Shown here piece by piece: positions 43,643-56,321 of a stretch of DNA of 64,000 nt (its first letter is position 1; each line of letters starts with the position of its first letter). The DNA comes from Chlamydomonas reinhardtii. Taxonomy: Eukaryota; Chlorophyta; Chlorophyceae; Chlamydomonadales; Chlamydomonadaceae. The stretch covers positions 3,268,382 to 3,332,381 of the forward strand of contig NC_057009.1 in NCBI RefSeq assembly GCF_000002595.2, read 5' to 3'. The position numbers were made by a program, and so were the translations under genes. The notes beneath the pieces were generated by a model. It ran no database searches and was not told the DNA's origin. It saw nothing but the letters and a program-made list of their open reading frames with translations.

Positions 43643-46270
43643 TCACAGCCCATGCGCGCGTAGGTGCGACAGAAAGGGATCGCCACTGACGCCGCCGCCG
43701 GCGCTGCCACCCATGCCGCCGCCGCCGCCGCCACGTCCCACCGCGTTATTCACGTCCGCCACCACACCGCTGCCGGCCAGGCGGCGGCCCGTGCCGCGCG
43801 GCGGCTGTGTGGGGTCGGGCAGCCCGTTCTCGGCGCGCCACTCCTGCAGGAAGAGAGGGAGACAGGGAGTGCGTGTGTGTGACTTGATTGTCCGGAATCG
43901 TGAGGCGATCACATGCGTGAAACCTCCAGCGAGCCCTCCAAACCCTATACCGCTACACTGCGTGCGCATACATATAGTGCCCGTTCTGATCTCCTACACA
44001 CTACCACACAGCACACACACACACACACGCACACAACCCTCCCTCACCCCCCTACAACCCTCCACGCCCTCCTCCTCCCCCTCCTCCTCCTCCTCCCCCT
44101 CCTCCTCCTCCCCCTCGCCCTCCCCCTCACCATGATGGCTGTGCGCACCACGTTGTTCGGGTACAGCGCCCTGCTGGTGAAGGGCAGGTTGGTCATGGGC
44201 GAGGTGAGCTTGCCGGCACCCAGCCACTTGGCGATGGCGGCGCGCTCGTAGGTGAAGCCGTCGGAGGCGACCGCCGGCTCGCGCATCACCTCCTGCGGGT
44301 GGGGGAGTGGGTGGCAGTGCGCGTGTGTGTGGAGGTGAGAGGGTGGGAGTGTGCCCCCTTACACCTCTCCGCCGCACCCTCCTACGCCGTGGCAGGCACC
44401 CACCCCACCCCCATGCACCTGTGCTTCAATCCCAATCGCCTCTCCCCTGGCAACTCCCCTCCTTCCCAACACCCCAACACCACCACCACAACCATGACTT
44501 GCCTGGGTGATGGGGCACACAAACATGGCCGGCGGCCTCAGCTCCCGCCCGTCACGGCCCATCAGCGCCGACTCGCCGTTGATCGCCGCCGCCAACGGCC
44601 GATCCGGATCCAGCGCCGCCGCCAGCTCAGCAAAGCCGCGCGCCGCCGCCAGCGCCGCCGCCGTGGTGCCGCGGCGGTCGGTGACGGCCCGTGGGTCGGT
44701 GCTGCGGCGGCGGCCGAATGGGGCGGCGGCGCCGCTGCCGCTGGTGGCGGAGGGGTTCCAGTCGGCCAGCTGCTCCTCCGTGGACAGCGACAGCTGCGAC
44801 AGCGCGCACGGGGCGAGGGGCCAAGGGCGAAGGAGAACGAGAGCGTGAGCTTGTTGGCGCTTATGGTTATTGTGTTCTGCGCGCGCGTGTGCGAAGCCTA
44901 CCAGCACAGGGTTTGGGTTTCAGCTGCCACAGCCCCTCCAGGCACTCCACCGCTTACGACTACGAGATGCCCCGAGCGTCGAGCCCGCCGCTGGACCCAA
45001 CCCGGTCCCTCCTCCCGGCCCCTCCCCTTAAGCTGGACTTCCTAACCCCGCCCCCTATAACCCCCATTGCACGCTCCAAACCCCCACTGCAACCCCACTG
45101 CCCCCCCTCCACACACACCCCCGCTGCGCGCTCACGTGATGTCGCAGCACGGCCAGCACGAAGTCCAGGTGGCCCCGCATGGCCGCCACGTGGAGGCAGG
45201 TCCAGCCCGCATTGCACGGCATGGCTGCCTCGAACACGTCGGCGGCGGCGGCGGCGGAGATGGCGGCGCCGGCGGCCAGCAGCAGCCGAGCTGCGCCCAG
45301 GCAGTTGGCGGCGGCGGCGAAGTGCATGGGCGTCAGGCCGGCGCCGTCGGAGGCGCCAGCCAGCCTGTGTGTGTGTGTGTGTGTGTGTGTGTTCATGTGT
45401 GTGTGTGTGTGTGTGTGCGGTGTGTGTGTGGTTGTCAAGGACGGGTAGGTGGGTGGGTGGGTGGGTGGGCGGGAGAGCCAGGGGCCCGCAGCGTGGGCCC
45501 ACACCCCATGAGCACAGCCGCCCGCTGCAGACGGTACGGCAAGCGTGTGACACATACACACACACGCACGCACGCACGCACACACACACACACACACGCA
45601 CACACACGCGGCCCAGCACCACCACCCCTTGCCGTACGGCCCCCACCCGCCAGTGCTGTGCTACCCCGCGAGTGCAGCCGCCCACCTTGCTACAGCCGTC
45701 ACCGGCCCCAGCTGCTGCTGCGACGACGGCGACCGAGCCGCCGCCGCCGCCACCGCCGCCGAGCCCGATCGACTGGATGGCGACACGTGGCGCGGCGTCA
45801 GTGCACTGCTACCACCGCCTCCTCCTCCTCCTCCTCCGCCGCCGCCATCCGCTCCTTCCGCCGCCTCAGCTGCGACTGCAGCTGCTACAGCCGCCGCGTC
45901 CGCCGCCTCCGCCGCCTCCAGCAGTAGCCGCACGCACTCCTCGCTGCCGGCCGCCGCGGCCAGGTGCATGGCGGTGCGCCCCGCCTTGTCAGCCCGCAAC
46001 AGAAACTGCTCACAGCCGCCGCCGCCGCCGCCACTGCCGCCGCCGCCGCCTCGGCCGGGCGCCGGCCCCGCCTCCGTCAGTGAGCCTGAGGACTCCGGTG
46101 TCGCCGAGCCGGAGCCAGACCCCGAGGAGGAAGCCGCCGCCGCCGCCACCGCCGCCGCCGCCAGCGGCCCCGCCTCGACCAGCAGCAGTCGTACCGCGTC
46201 CGCGTTGCCGTTCGCCGCCGCCTGGCGGGTGTCAAGTTGTGGGGTTTGTGTGTGCGGTGGCGCCGATGTG

Positions 46271-46330
<60 letters not shown>

Positions 46331-48425
46331 TACGTTAGGCAACGCCAGTGGTGCCGGTGGCGGCAGTGGTGTCAGCGCCTCGGTCCGCCACCACCGTCGC
46401 GCACAACCTTCCTCTGTGCCCTCACACGCGCAATCCCGCACCCCCGCAACCCCGCACAGTTACACAGTTACACACACACGCTTTCCCTTGTGCTGTTTGA
46501 AACACGCACGCACCACGTGCAGGCAGGTCTGCCCCCGCTTGTTGGGGCTGGCCAGCAGCTCGCGCAGCTCGCCGCCGCCCGGGAAGCCGTGCTGCCGGTG
46601 CAGCGCCAGCAGTAGCTCCAGCATGGCACTGCCGCTGCTGGGGGCGGAGGCGGCGGCGGCGGCGGCACGGCCGCGTCCGGCGGAGCCCTTGCAGGCGGCG
46701 GCCAGGTGCCAGGCGGTGCTGCGAGGGGGTGGAGGAGAGAGGGGGGTTGTGTGTAAGCAATAAGTGATACTTTGAATAAGCATTATTGTGAGTGAGCAAG
46801 AAGGGATACTATATGAGGATGTAAAGAGGAGAGGAGAGCAATCAGCACTGCAGCACGCAGGTGGCGGTGGCGACTTCGGCGCATTGGTGCGTGTGTTGGT
46901 GTGTGGGCGGGGGGTGGTGCGTGTGTGGCGAGAGCAGCTTGCATACCGACCTGGGGCCGCGCTCAGCACAGCACGCCCCATACCCATCGCCCCTCGGAGC
47001 ACGCACCTCTTGGCGGGGTGGGTCTTGAGGCTGCACACCAGCAGCGACCGCGTCTCGCCCACGTAAGCCGCCACCTGCGCCGCCGCGCCCTCGCTGACAG
47101 CGCGCGCAAAGCCCTCCGCCTGCTTGTCACTGGGCGAGGAGCCGCCGTGCGCGTGGCGGGAGCCGGCGCCGGGGCCGCCGCCGCTTAGCCTGCATAGGTG
47201 TGAGGAGGTGGTGGGGAGGCGGTGGGATGGGATGGGTTCGGGGGGTTTAAGGGGGGATGGATGGGTGTGGGTGAAGATGCTGGGATGGAGGTGATGTGCG
47301 TCAGACGGGGATGCGTGGTGGGGCCGGGCGCGACCGGCCGCGATGAGCAGCCGTGCGTGCTGGAAAATGGCACGTGTGGGAAAAGGGTGGCGGAAACGGA
47401 GAGTGGGGAGAAGCACGGGAGGAGGTGCTTTCCGGGTGCGCTTTTGTTGGGCTTGTGAAAAGTGCACACGGCGGTTAGGAGGGGCTAGGGGCCCTTTGGC
47501 GAAAGCGCTTGGCACGGGCTTGCCGCTTGCTCCTGCGTCGATGAGGTCAAACTCCAGTGTTTGTGGAGCGCAGATCCGGGGCGTCGTACGGCGGTGGTGC
47601 CGGGGGCGGTGGTGGCTGTGGCCGAGCGCAGGTGAGACCACCAGACCTACAACCCCGTTCGCCTTGCAGGGACGCTCGAGGCGCAGGGGCCAGCATCGGC
47701 GCGCTCACGACTCGCTCGGAACGTATCTCTTTGCGAATCAAGTCCACTGACGCTCCTGTCCTACGCCGGCACGGCCCGCAACGGCCCGGAGGCCTGCCCA
47801 AATGTCCTCAGTGCCCGCTCCCGCATTGCCCCCTTCCTGATCGCCACACAGCGCCAGCAGGCCACCGCGGAGGCCACAACAACTAACCCGCTTAAAGCCG
47901 CTTTGCAAGCGGCGAGCATCTTTGAAGGTGTTGCCTCCGCTTTTGCAAATGTTTGGTCACAGTCACGCCAGAGCCTCCGAATCGTCTCGTCGAAGCGGGT
48001 ATCTAATTTGCAGTCGCACAAATAGCCTCAGGAAGAGCCAAACTGCAAGTACGGTCGCTCAGGACAAGGGGCGTCGTCAGAGTGTTCATATGCCTGCGCT
48101 AGTTATGCGCCGTATCAGTCAGATTGTGAGGGCAAGGCTTGCAGATGGTAGTCTAGTGGTGTTCTGCAACTGGCGAAGGAGCACTGCACGCTTCCGCACC
48201 GAAATTCACTGCCGCATCAATTTGGCAAGTCATCCCGGCCGGATTTCGTGTTTTGCCCAGCATGTCCTGTAGCAGTCGGACGCTGTAAAACGCCGCTTCG
48301 AACTCAAGGTCACAAGCAATAGAAAGCACGCAAGAACGAAAACCTTCCTGCAACACCGCTGTTGTAATAACTCGGATACCTATCGGGGCGTCACCCCTAC
48401 AAACAATGTCTAAATCATAACGCAT
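43643..48425 (-). CDS. Ankyrin-repeat / U-box E3 ubiquitin ligase
   Basis: Predicted RING-like U-box ligase with N-terminal ankyrin repeats for target binding. The last seven exons join in phase: 47189-47007, 46718-46514, 46221-45665, 45364-45136, 44793-44503, 44292-44131 and 43843-43643. Ankyrin signatures: GQTCLHVAAANGNADAVRLL, AGRTAMHLAAAAGSEECVRL, GAGLTPMHFAAAANCLGAAR and GWTCLHVAAMRGHLDFVLAV. The U-box is MFVCPITQEVMREPAVASDG, FTYERAAIAKWL, then a helix; it lacks Cys/His zinc ligands as U-boxes do. The 5' part is tentative: frames near 47560-47430 (EFDLIDAGASG), 48005-47790 and 48425-48165 look coding but their splice sites were not resolved. The intron inside the U-box starts with GC (CAG|GCAAGT). 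A Gly-rich C-terminal tail ends DPFLSHLRAHGL. Confidence 0.8.
46273..46330. repeat. (GT)n microsatellite in U-box gene intron
   Basis: About 28 GT units on the plus strand, in the intron between the exons at 46514 and 46221. Confidence 0.9.
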
Positions 48426-48448
48426 CAAGGCAAACGAAGGAGAGCAGG

Positions 48449-49541
48449 ATGGGTGGGCGAAAGGCGAGTCGCGTTTGGCGCGCAAAGCACTAGCCCAGGC
48501 CTTGTGCCCGAGCTAAGTCACAACCCTTTCAACGACGAGCATGTGAAAATGTCCATGGCTGGGGCCCTGCCGGGCCGGCGGCTTTGGATCGGGTCCCGCA
48601 GGTGGTGGGGGTGCGGGCCCTTCCCCCGGCCTCTCCTTCCCTGCTTCCCCTTCCCCTTCCCCCCAAAACACACACACACACACGCCTCCTTCCCCCTCCC
48701 CCCAATGCCGCAACCCCCCGCCCGCCTGCAGGTGTCGTACTACTACGACCCCGACATCGGCGACTTCTACTACGGGCAGGGCCACCCCATGAAGCCGCAC
48801 CGTGTGCGCCTGGCGCACTGCCTGGTCACCCGCTACGACCTGTGGCACCACCTGGACGTGAGGGGGGCGGGGGGGCGTGTGTGTGTATGTGCGTGTGTGG
48901 GGGGGGAGAGATGGGGGAATGGTTTGGGGGGGATGTGTTTGAGGGGGATGGTTTTTGTGGGGGGGGACGGCGTGGGGAGCTGGCGAGGGGTTAGTTTACA
49001 CCAAGGGGGGGCGGCAGGGGCGGGGGCCAGCAGTAGCGACAGTGTGGCTGGCACAGGCAGTGCCGGCAGTGCCGGCAGCGGTGGCAGTGCCGGCAGTGGT
49101 GGCAGCAGTGGCGCCGCAGTGGCGGCAGTAGTGGCAGCGGTGGCAGCGGCAGCGGCAGTGGCTGATGCAGGGAGCGACGAGGCCAGGAGGGCAGTGGGGC
49201 AGCGGGGGGCAGCGGGCGGAGGGGGAGTGTGGGGTGGAGGAGAGGCAAACCGGCAGGGGGTGGGCTAGCCGTGGTGGGGCGCGGCGTGGGGATGATGGTG
49301 GTTAACTTTATTCCAAACCCAGCTACCGTAAACGTGGAGGGGGGGCAGGCGTGTGTGTGTCGCCGTGCCGACACGTTGCCTGGCGGGCGGCTTCCCCGCA
49401 TGCGGCTCTCAGGACGTGTACGCATCGGACGTGTAGCGATCCCACTTGCGTGCGCCACGTGCAAACACACGCACACATACACATACACACACACATCGCA
49501 TCGCATACACTGTCTTTGCGTAACGTTTTCCTTGTGCTCTT

Positions 49542-49577
<36 letters not shown>

Positions 49578-49886
49578 CCTTCGCCTGTGCCTCAACGTTT
49601 CGCCCTTTGCTTGTAGGTGAGTTCGGCTACGATCAGCGGGCGGGCTATTCGGGTTAGGAGTGCCTGGGAACGTTGTAGGACACTCGCATGGGCTTGCACC
49701 CTTGGGATCGTGTGGACACTTATCCCCACCCAAGGTTAGGTAGATGGGCGTAACAGGTGCTTCGGGTAAGTATGGTCTCGGCTCGGCAGGTGGGTCGGCT
49801 GCGGTAAGTATACTCTGAAGGTAATCCGCGGCCGTAATTCTGCATCGCATACACTGTCCTACGCGTAATGTTTTCCTTGTGCTCTT

Positions 49887-49952
<66 letters not shown>

Positions 49953-52900
49953 GCCCTGCCGCCCTGCCGCCCTCCCTCTCCCTCTCCTGCTCTCTGCTCT
50001 CTGCCCTCTCGACCACACATGCGCGCTCAGATTGTGCGGCCCTGCCCCGCCCGCAAGTCGGACCTGGTGGCCTTCCACACGCCCGACTACGTGGACTTCC
50101 TGCGGGCCGTCACACCCGCAAACCAGGTGGGAGCGGGGAGGAGGAGGTGGGAACAGGGGGTGAAGGGGGGAGGAGGAGGAGGAGGAGGAGGAGGAGGAGG
50201 AGGAGGAGGAGGAGGAGGAGGGAACGGGGGGGGGGTGAAGGGGGGAGGAGGAGGAGGGAACAGGGGGGTGAAGGGGGGGGAGAGGAGCGGGTTAGGAAGT
50301 AGTTAGGTAGGGAAGTGAGGGGGAGGATGGAGAGGGGGGAGCGGGGGCAACGGGGGGAAGGGGGGAGGGGGCCCGAAGGTAGGGCGGACGGGGGCAGGCG
50401 CGGAACGCAGCGTTTTGCCAAGGCTGGAAGCATGCATATGCACGGGGACAGGGAAGCGCGCTCGCTCGCTCGCACACATGGCTGCCAACACGCGCTCCCC
50501 ACACACCCATGCCCCGCCAATGCCTCGTTCCTCTCGCCCCCAGGACGAGCTGTCCGCCGCGCTCAAGCAGTTTGCGGTGGGCAGTGACTGTCCCATCTTT
50601 GACCGCATGTACCAGTACTGCCAGGTGTGTGTGTGTGTGGGAGGGGGGGGTCAGCGGGGGCGGCAGGGGGGGGTGACGGGGGAAGGGTCAGGCGGGGGGA
50701 GGTGCGGTTTGTATATACAAGTCAAAGCTAAAACAAACGGTGGGGATTGGGGGGGCAGGTGGGAGGGAGCGAAGGCGTGTGGAGGGCTAGGAGGCGTGGG
50801 GACTCGATGAGGGGTGGGTGCGGGCCCTGGTGCTGTTTGGGTCGCGGCCAACCCGGTCTTAGTGCGCGAGTGCTCTCCATGCGTGCTTGCAAGCCTCCCC
50901 CCGCTACCCTCCCTTCCCTTCCCCCCAGATCTACGCCGGCGCCAGCTTGGGTGCGGCCATGCGCCTGAACCACGGCCTGGCAGACACCGCCATCAACTGG
51001 GCGGGCGGCATGCACCACGCCAAGAAGGCCGAGGTGGGGGTGGGGAGGAGGACAGGGAGGGGAGGGAGGAGGGAGGAGGGGAGGGAGGGGAGGGGAGGAG
51101 GAGAGGGAGGGAGGAGAGGGAGGAGGGGAGAGAGGGAGAAAGATAGGCGGGGGTGGGTCAGTGGGGTATCCAGACTACTGGCATGAGACCCTTGCCACCA
51201 ATGCCATGCACACACACCTAAATTACACGTCACACACACGCACACACACACGCCCCTCCCCCATGCCAGGGTAAAACTCCGCATCTCCATAAATAGTTCT
51301 GAAATTAACCTCCTCCCACCCCGCGCACAGGCCAGCGGGTTCTGCTACGTGAACGACATTGTGTTGGCCGTACTGGAACTGCTCAAGGTGGGGCTGGGGG
51401 GGGGGGGGGAGAAAGGGGGGGGGGAAGGGTGGGGCGGGCGTGTGTGTATGGAGGGCGGCGGGCGCGGGGCAGTGGAGTGGGAGTGGGCATTGAGGCTTTG
51501 GCTGGGCGTGCCACGCACGTACGCAATTACCCCTGCCCTCCCCCCCTGCTCTTGCCGTTGCCTTAACCTCGCAAACCTTCTCCGCCTCGCCCCCTGTCTA
51601 CTTCGCCACACTTCTCAGTACCAATCTTTGCACCCCCCCCCACGGCTTCACTTCTTAATAATCATGGATGTAACCCCCCCCCCCACCGCTGCCACCTCTG
51701 ACGGGTCATGCGGTCATGCCTGCTTCCCCCCTCCCTCTCCCCTCCCCCGTCTACGCTGCAACTGTACCTGCCTACGACTTCACTTCTTAATTAATCATGA
51801 ATGTAATCCCCCCCTAATCCCCCCCCCCTGCAGTACCACGCCCGGGTGCTGTATGTGGACATCGACGTGCACCACGGCGACGGCGTGGAGGAGGCCTTCC
51901 TCACCAGCGGTAGGGGGGCGGGAGGGTGGAGGAGGCCTTCCTCACCAGCGGTAGGGGGGCGGGAGGGTGGAGGAGGCCTTCCTCACCAGTGGTAGGGGGC
52001 GGGCAGGGGGGGTGGAGGAGGCCTTCCTCACCAGTGGTAGGGGGGCGGGAGGGTGGAGGAGGCCTTCCTCACCAGCGGTAGGGGGGCGGGAGGGTGGAGG
52101 AGGCCTTCCTCACCAGTGGTAGGGGGCGGGCAGGGGGGGTGGAGGAGGCCTTCCTCACCAGTGGTAGGGGGGCGGGAGGGTGGAGGAGGCCTTCCTCACC
52201 AGCGGTAGGGGGGCGGGAGGGTGGAGGAGGCCTTCCTCACCAGTGGTAGGGGGCGGGCAGGGGGGGTGGAGGAGGCCTTCCTCACCAGTGGTAGGGGGGC
52301 GGGAGGGTGGAGGAGGCCTTCCTCACAAGCGGTAGGGGGGCGGGCAGGGGGGGTGGAGGAGGCCTTCCTCACCAGTGGTAGGGGGGCGGGAGGGTGGAGG
52401 AGGCCTTCCTCACCAGTGGTAGGGGGCGGGCAGGGGGGTGGAGGAGGCCTTCCTCACCAGTGGTAGGGGGGGCGGGCAGGGGGGGTGGAGGAGGCCTTCC
52501 TCACCAGCGGTAGGGGGGCGGGGGGGTGGAGGAGGCCTTCATCACCAGTGGTAGGGGGGCGGGAGGGTGGAGGAGGCCTTCCTCACCAGCGGTAGGGGGG
52601 CGGGGGGGTGGAGGAGGCCTTCCTCACCAGCGGTAGGGGGGGCGGGCAGGGGGGGTGGAGGAGGCCTTCCTCACCAGTGGTAGGGGGGCGGGAGGGTGGA
52701 GGAGGCCTTCCTCANNNNNNNNNNNNNNNNNNNNNNNNNNNNNNNNNNNNNNNNNNNNNNNNNNNNNNNNNNNNNNNNNNNNNNNNNNNNNNNNNNNNNN
52801 NNNNNNNNNNNNNNNNNNNNNNNNNNNNNNNNNNNNNNNNNNNNNNNNNNNNNNNNNNNNNNNNNNNNNNNNNNNNNNNNNNNNNNNNNNNNNNNNNNNN

Positions 52901-55900
52901 NNNNNNNNNNNNNNNNNNNNNNNNNNNNNNNNNNNNNNNNNNNNNNNNNNNNNNNNNNNNNNNNNNNNNNNNNNNNNNNNNNNNNNNNNNNNNNNNNNNN
53001 NNNNNNNNNNNNNNNNNNNNNNNNNNNNNNNNNNNNNNNNNNNNNNNNNNNNNNNNNNNNNNNNNNNNNNNNNNNNNNNNNNNNNNNNNNNNNNNNNNNN
53101 NNNNNNNNNNNNNNNNNNNNNNNNNNNNNNNNNNNNNNNNNNNNNNNNNNNNNNNNNNNNNNNNNNNNNNNNNNNNNNNNNNNNNNNNNNNNNNNNNNNN
53201 NNNNNNNNNNNNNNNNNNNNNNNNNNNNNNNNNNNNNNNNNNNNNNNNNNNNNNNNNNNNNNNNNNNNNNNNNNNNNNNNNNNNNNNNNNNNNNNNNNNN
53301 NNNNNNNNNNNNNNNNNNNNNNNNNNNNNNNNNNNNNNNNNNNNNNNGGGCGGGGGGGTGGAGGAGGCCTTCCTCACCAGCGGTAGGGGGGCGGGAGGGT
53401 GGAGGTGAAGGAGGCCTTCCTCACCAGTGGTAGGGGGGCGGGGGGGTGGAGGAGGCCTTCCTCACCAGCGGTAGGGGGGCGGGGGGGTGGAGGAGGCCTT
53501 CCTCACCAGCGGTAGGGGGGCGGGGGGGTGGAGGAGGCCTTCATCACCAGTGGTAGGGGGGCGGGAGGGTGGAGGAGGCCTTCCTCACCAGCGGTAGGGG
53601 GGCGGGAGGGTGGAGGAGGCCTTCCTCACCAGCGGTAGGGGGGCGGGGTGGAGGAGGCCTTCCTCACCAGCGGTAGGGGGGGCGGGGTGGAGGAGGCCTT
53701 CCTCACCAGCGGTAGGGGGGCGGGGTGGAGGAGGCCTTCCTCACCAGCGGTAGGGGGGCGGGGGGGTGGAGGAGGCCTTCATCACCAGTGGTAGGGGGGC
53801 GGGGGGGTGGAGGAGGCCTTCCTCACCAGCGGTAGGGGGGCGGGGGGGTGGAGGAGGCCTTCATCACCAGTGGTAGGGGGGCGGGAGGGTGGAGGAGGCC
53901 TTCCTCACCAGCGGTAGGGGGGCGGGAGGGTGGAGGAGGCCTTCCTCACCAGCGGTAGGGGGGCGGGGTGGAGGAGGCCTTCCTCACCAGCGGTAGGGGG
54001 GGCGGGGTGGAGGAGGCCTTCCTCACCAGCGGTAGGGGGGCGGGGTGGAGGAGGCCTTCCTCACCAGCGGTAGGGGGGGCGGGGTGAGGGGGTGGGAGGT
54101 GGGGGGTGAGGGAGCGGCCCGGCGACACGCACACACCATGCACAGGCGGACACGTGTGCACACACCTCGGCTTACCTTTCTCCTATGTCTGTCCAAGCAT
54201 ACATCAAACCACATTCACACACGCGCGCACACACACATTCACACACACACACACATCCGCTCCCACTCTTGCGCGCTCGCCCCCCAGACCGGGTGATGAC
54301 TGTGTCGTTCCACAAGCACGGCGACAACTTCTTCCCCGGCACCGGCGACACGGCCGACTGCGGGGTGGGCGCGGGCCGCGGGTACGCGGTGAGTGGGCGC
54401 GCGGAGAGGTTCCGGGGTGTGTGGGATGGGTGTGGGTGGGTGTGGGTGGGTGGGTGGGTGGGTAGGGTCATATGCCCGAGCGTAACGACCTGCGAAGATG
54501 AAGGTCCGTCAGCGTTGTCAGAAAGCCTGGATGGGGGCGGGCCTGGGGCGGGGGTGGGGGCGGGGGTGGGCTGGAGGCGGGGATGTGGGGTGCCGGCGCT
54601 GGATGGAAGCGGGCGGGCATGGAGTGCGTGGGAGGTGGATGGAAGCAACGTGTCAAGAGCTTCTACCTGCGCCGTCCTCTTCACGCACCACCACCACCAA
54701 CAACAACAACAACAACAACACCAACACATGCACCTCAAGCCGTACACACTTGCACAGGCGCACACGCCGCCTCCGCCGCCGCCGCCATTCCCACCACTAC
54801 GCTCCCGCCACACACTTCCCCGGCCCACTCCACCGCCCCCCATCCCATTCCCCGTACGCCTTCACTTCTTATATAATCATTCTTGCAACCCCCGTAACAA
54901 CGCGCCCGCTACACAACTGTTCCTGGCTACGCCTCCACCTCTAACAACCATCATGAATGCATCCCAACCCCCTAAGTATTATCGCTTGCAACTAACGCCT
55001 CTGCCTGCACTCCCCTCGTTTTCGTTGGTTTTGGTTTAGTTTGGGCTGGTATTTACAACCCCTCCCTCCCATCTCCTCTTCCCTCCCTGCCTCCCTCGCC
55101 GCCGCCTCGCAGGTGAACGTGCCTCTGCGTGACGGCATGGACGACCCCGCCTACGAGGGGCTGTTCCGGCCGGTCATGGGGGCCGTCATGGAGCGATTCA
55201 GACCCGAGGCCATCGTGCTGCAGAGCGGTGCGGGAGGGGGTGTGTGATGGGTGTGTGGGTGTGTAGGTGTGTGGGGGGTGTCGGGAGGGAGGGAGGGAGG
55301 GAGGGGCGGGTCGGGGAAGGGCTGTGGGGAGGGGGGCTGTCAGGGGCTGGGTGGGGCCATGGCAGAGGCGAAAGTTGAAAGCAATGAATATGATATGAGT
55401 ACTTGACCTGTCAGCGCGGAGCTCGCTCCCGCCCCGCGCGTCGAGTCTTTGCATCGCGCGAACGTGCCACGGGTGTCCACGTCGGCCGCGTGGAAGCGGC
55501 AAGCAAGGCAGCCCTCCTGGAATTCCTGTACCGAAAGTTCATCCACCCGAGACACGCCCGCGCACCTCGATAGTGTGTTGAACTTCCGGTACAGGAATTC
55601 CAGGAGGGCTGCCTTGCTTGCCGCTTCCACGTGGCCGATTTGGACACCCGTGGCATGATGTTCACGCGATGCAAAGGCTCGACGCGCGAGGCGGGAGCGA
55701 GCTCCGCGACCGACGCACAGGCATACCTCTACAGGCCCATGCGATAGCAATGCAGGATTGCATCATTTGCATGAGTGCAATCCCACACGCACACATCTGC
55801 GCACCGTCCCCTCGCTCTGCAGGCGCCGACTCCCTGGCTGGCGACAAGCTGGGTCCCTTCAACCTGTCCATCCCCTGCCACGGCCGCTGCCACGCCTTCC

Positions 55901-56276
55901 TGGCCGCCTACGGGCTGCCTCTGCTGGCGCTGGGCGGCGGCGGCTACAAGGTCAAGGTGCGGGGCGGGGTGGTGGCGCAGCTGTATGTGTGTGTGTGTGT
56001 GGGGGGGGTGGGGTTGAGGGTGGGTGGGGGTGGGAATGGGGGTGGCTGGATGTGTGGCTGAGCGCGGACGGCTTACATGACGTGTACACATACACACCGC
56101 ATCACACGCACACGGACACACAATGCACGCCGCATCACACGCATCTCCCGGTCCCCCTATCGCCCACTTCCTCTGTCTCCCGCCCCACCCCCACCCCCAC
56201 CCCCTACAGAACGTGGCGCGGTGTTGGGCGTACGAGACCGGTGTGCTGCTGGGTGGGTGCGGGGCCGGCTGGGGCA

Positions 56277-56321
<45 letters not shown>

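Noticed and set aside
52608-53433. Open frames spanning the run of N and reading EEAFLTS repeats
   Set aside because: The frame is open only because N blocks are translated as X and the minisatellite unit lacks stops in that frame; only the first unit is a normal exon end.
55411-55674. Pair of similar 70-90 residue frames on opposite strands
   Set aside because: They result from the inverted repeat; neither has codon bias or a domain.
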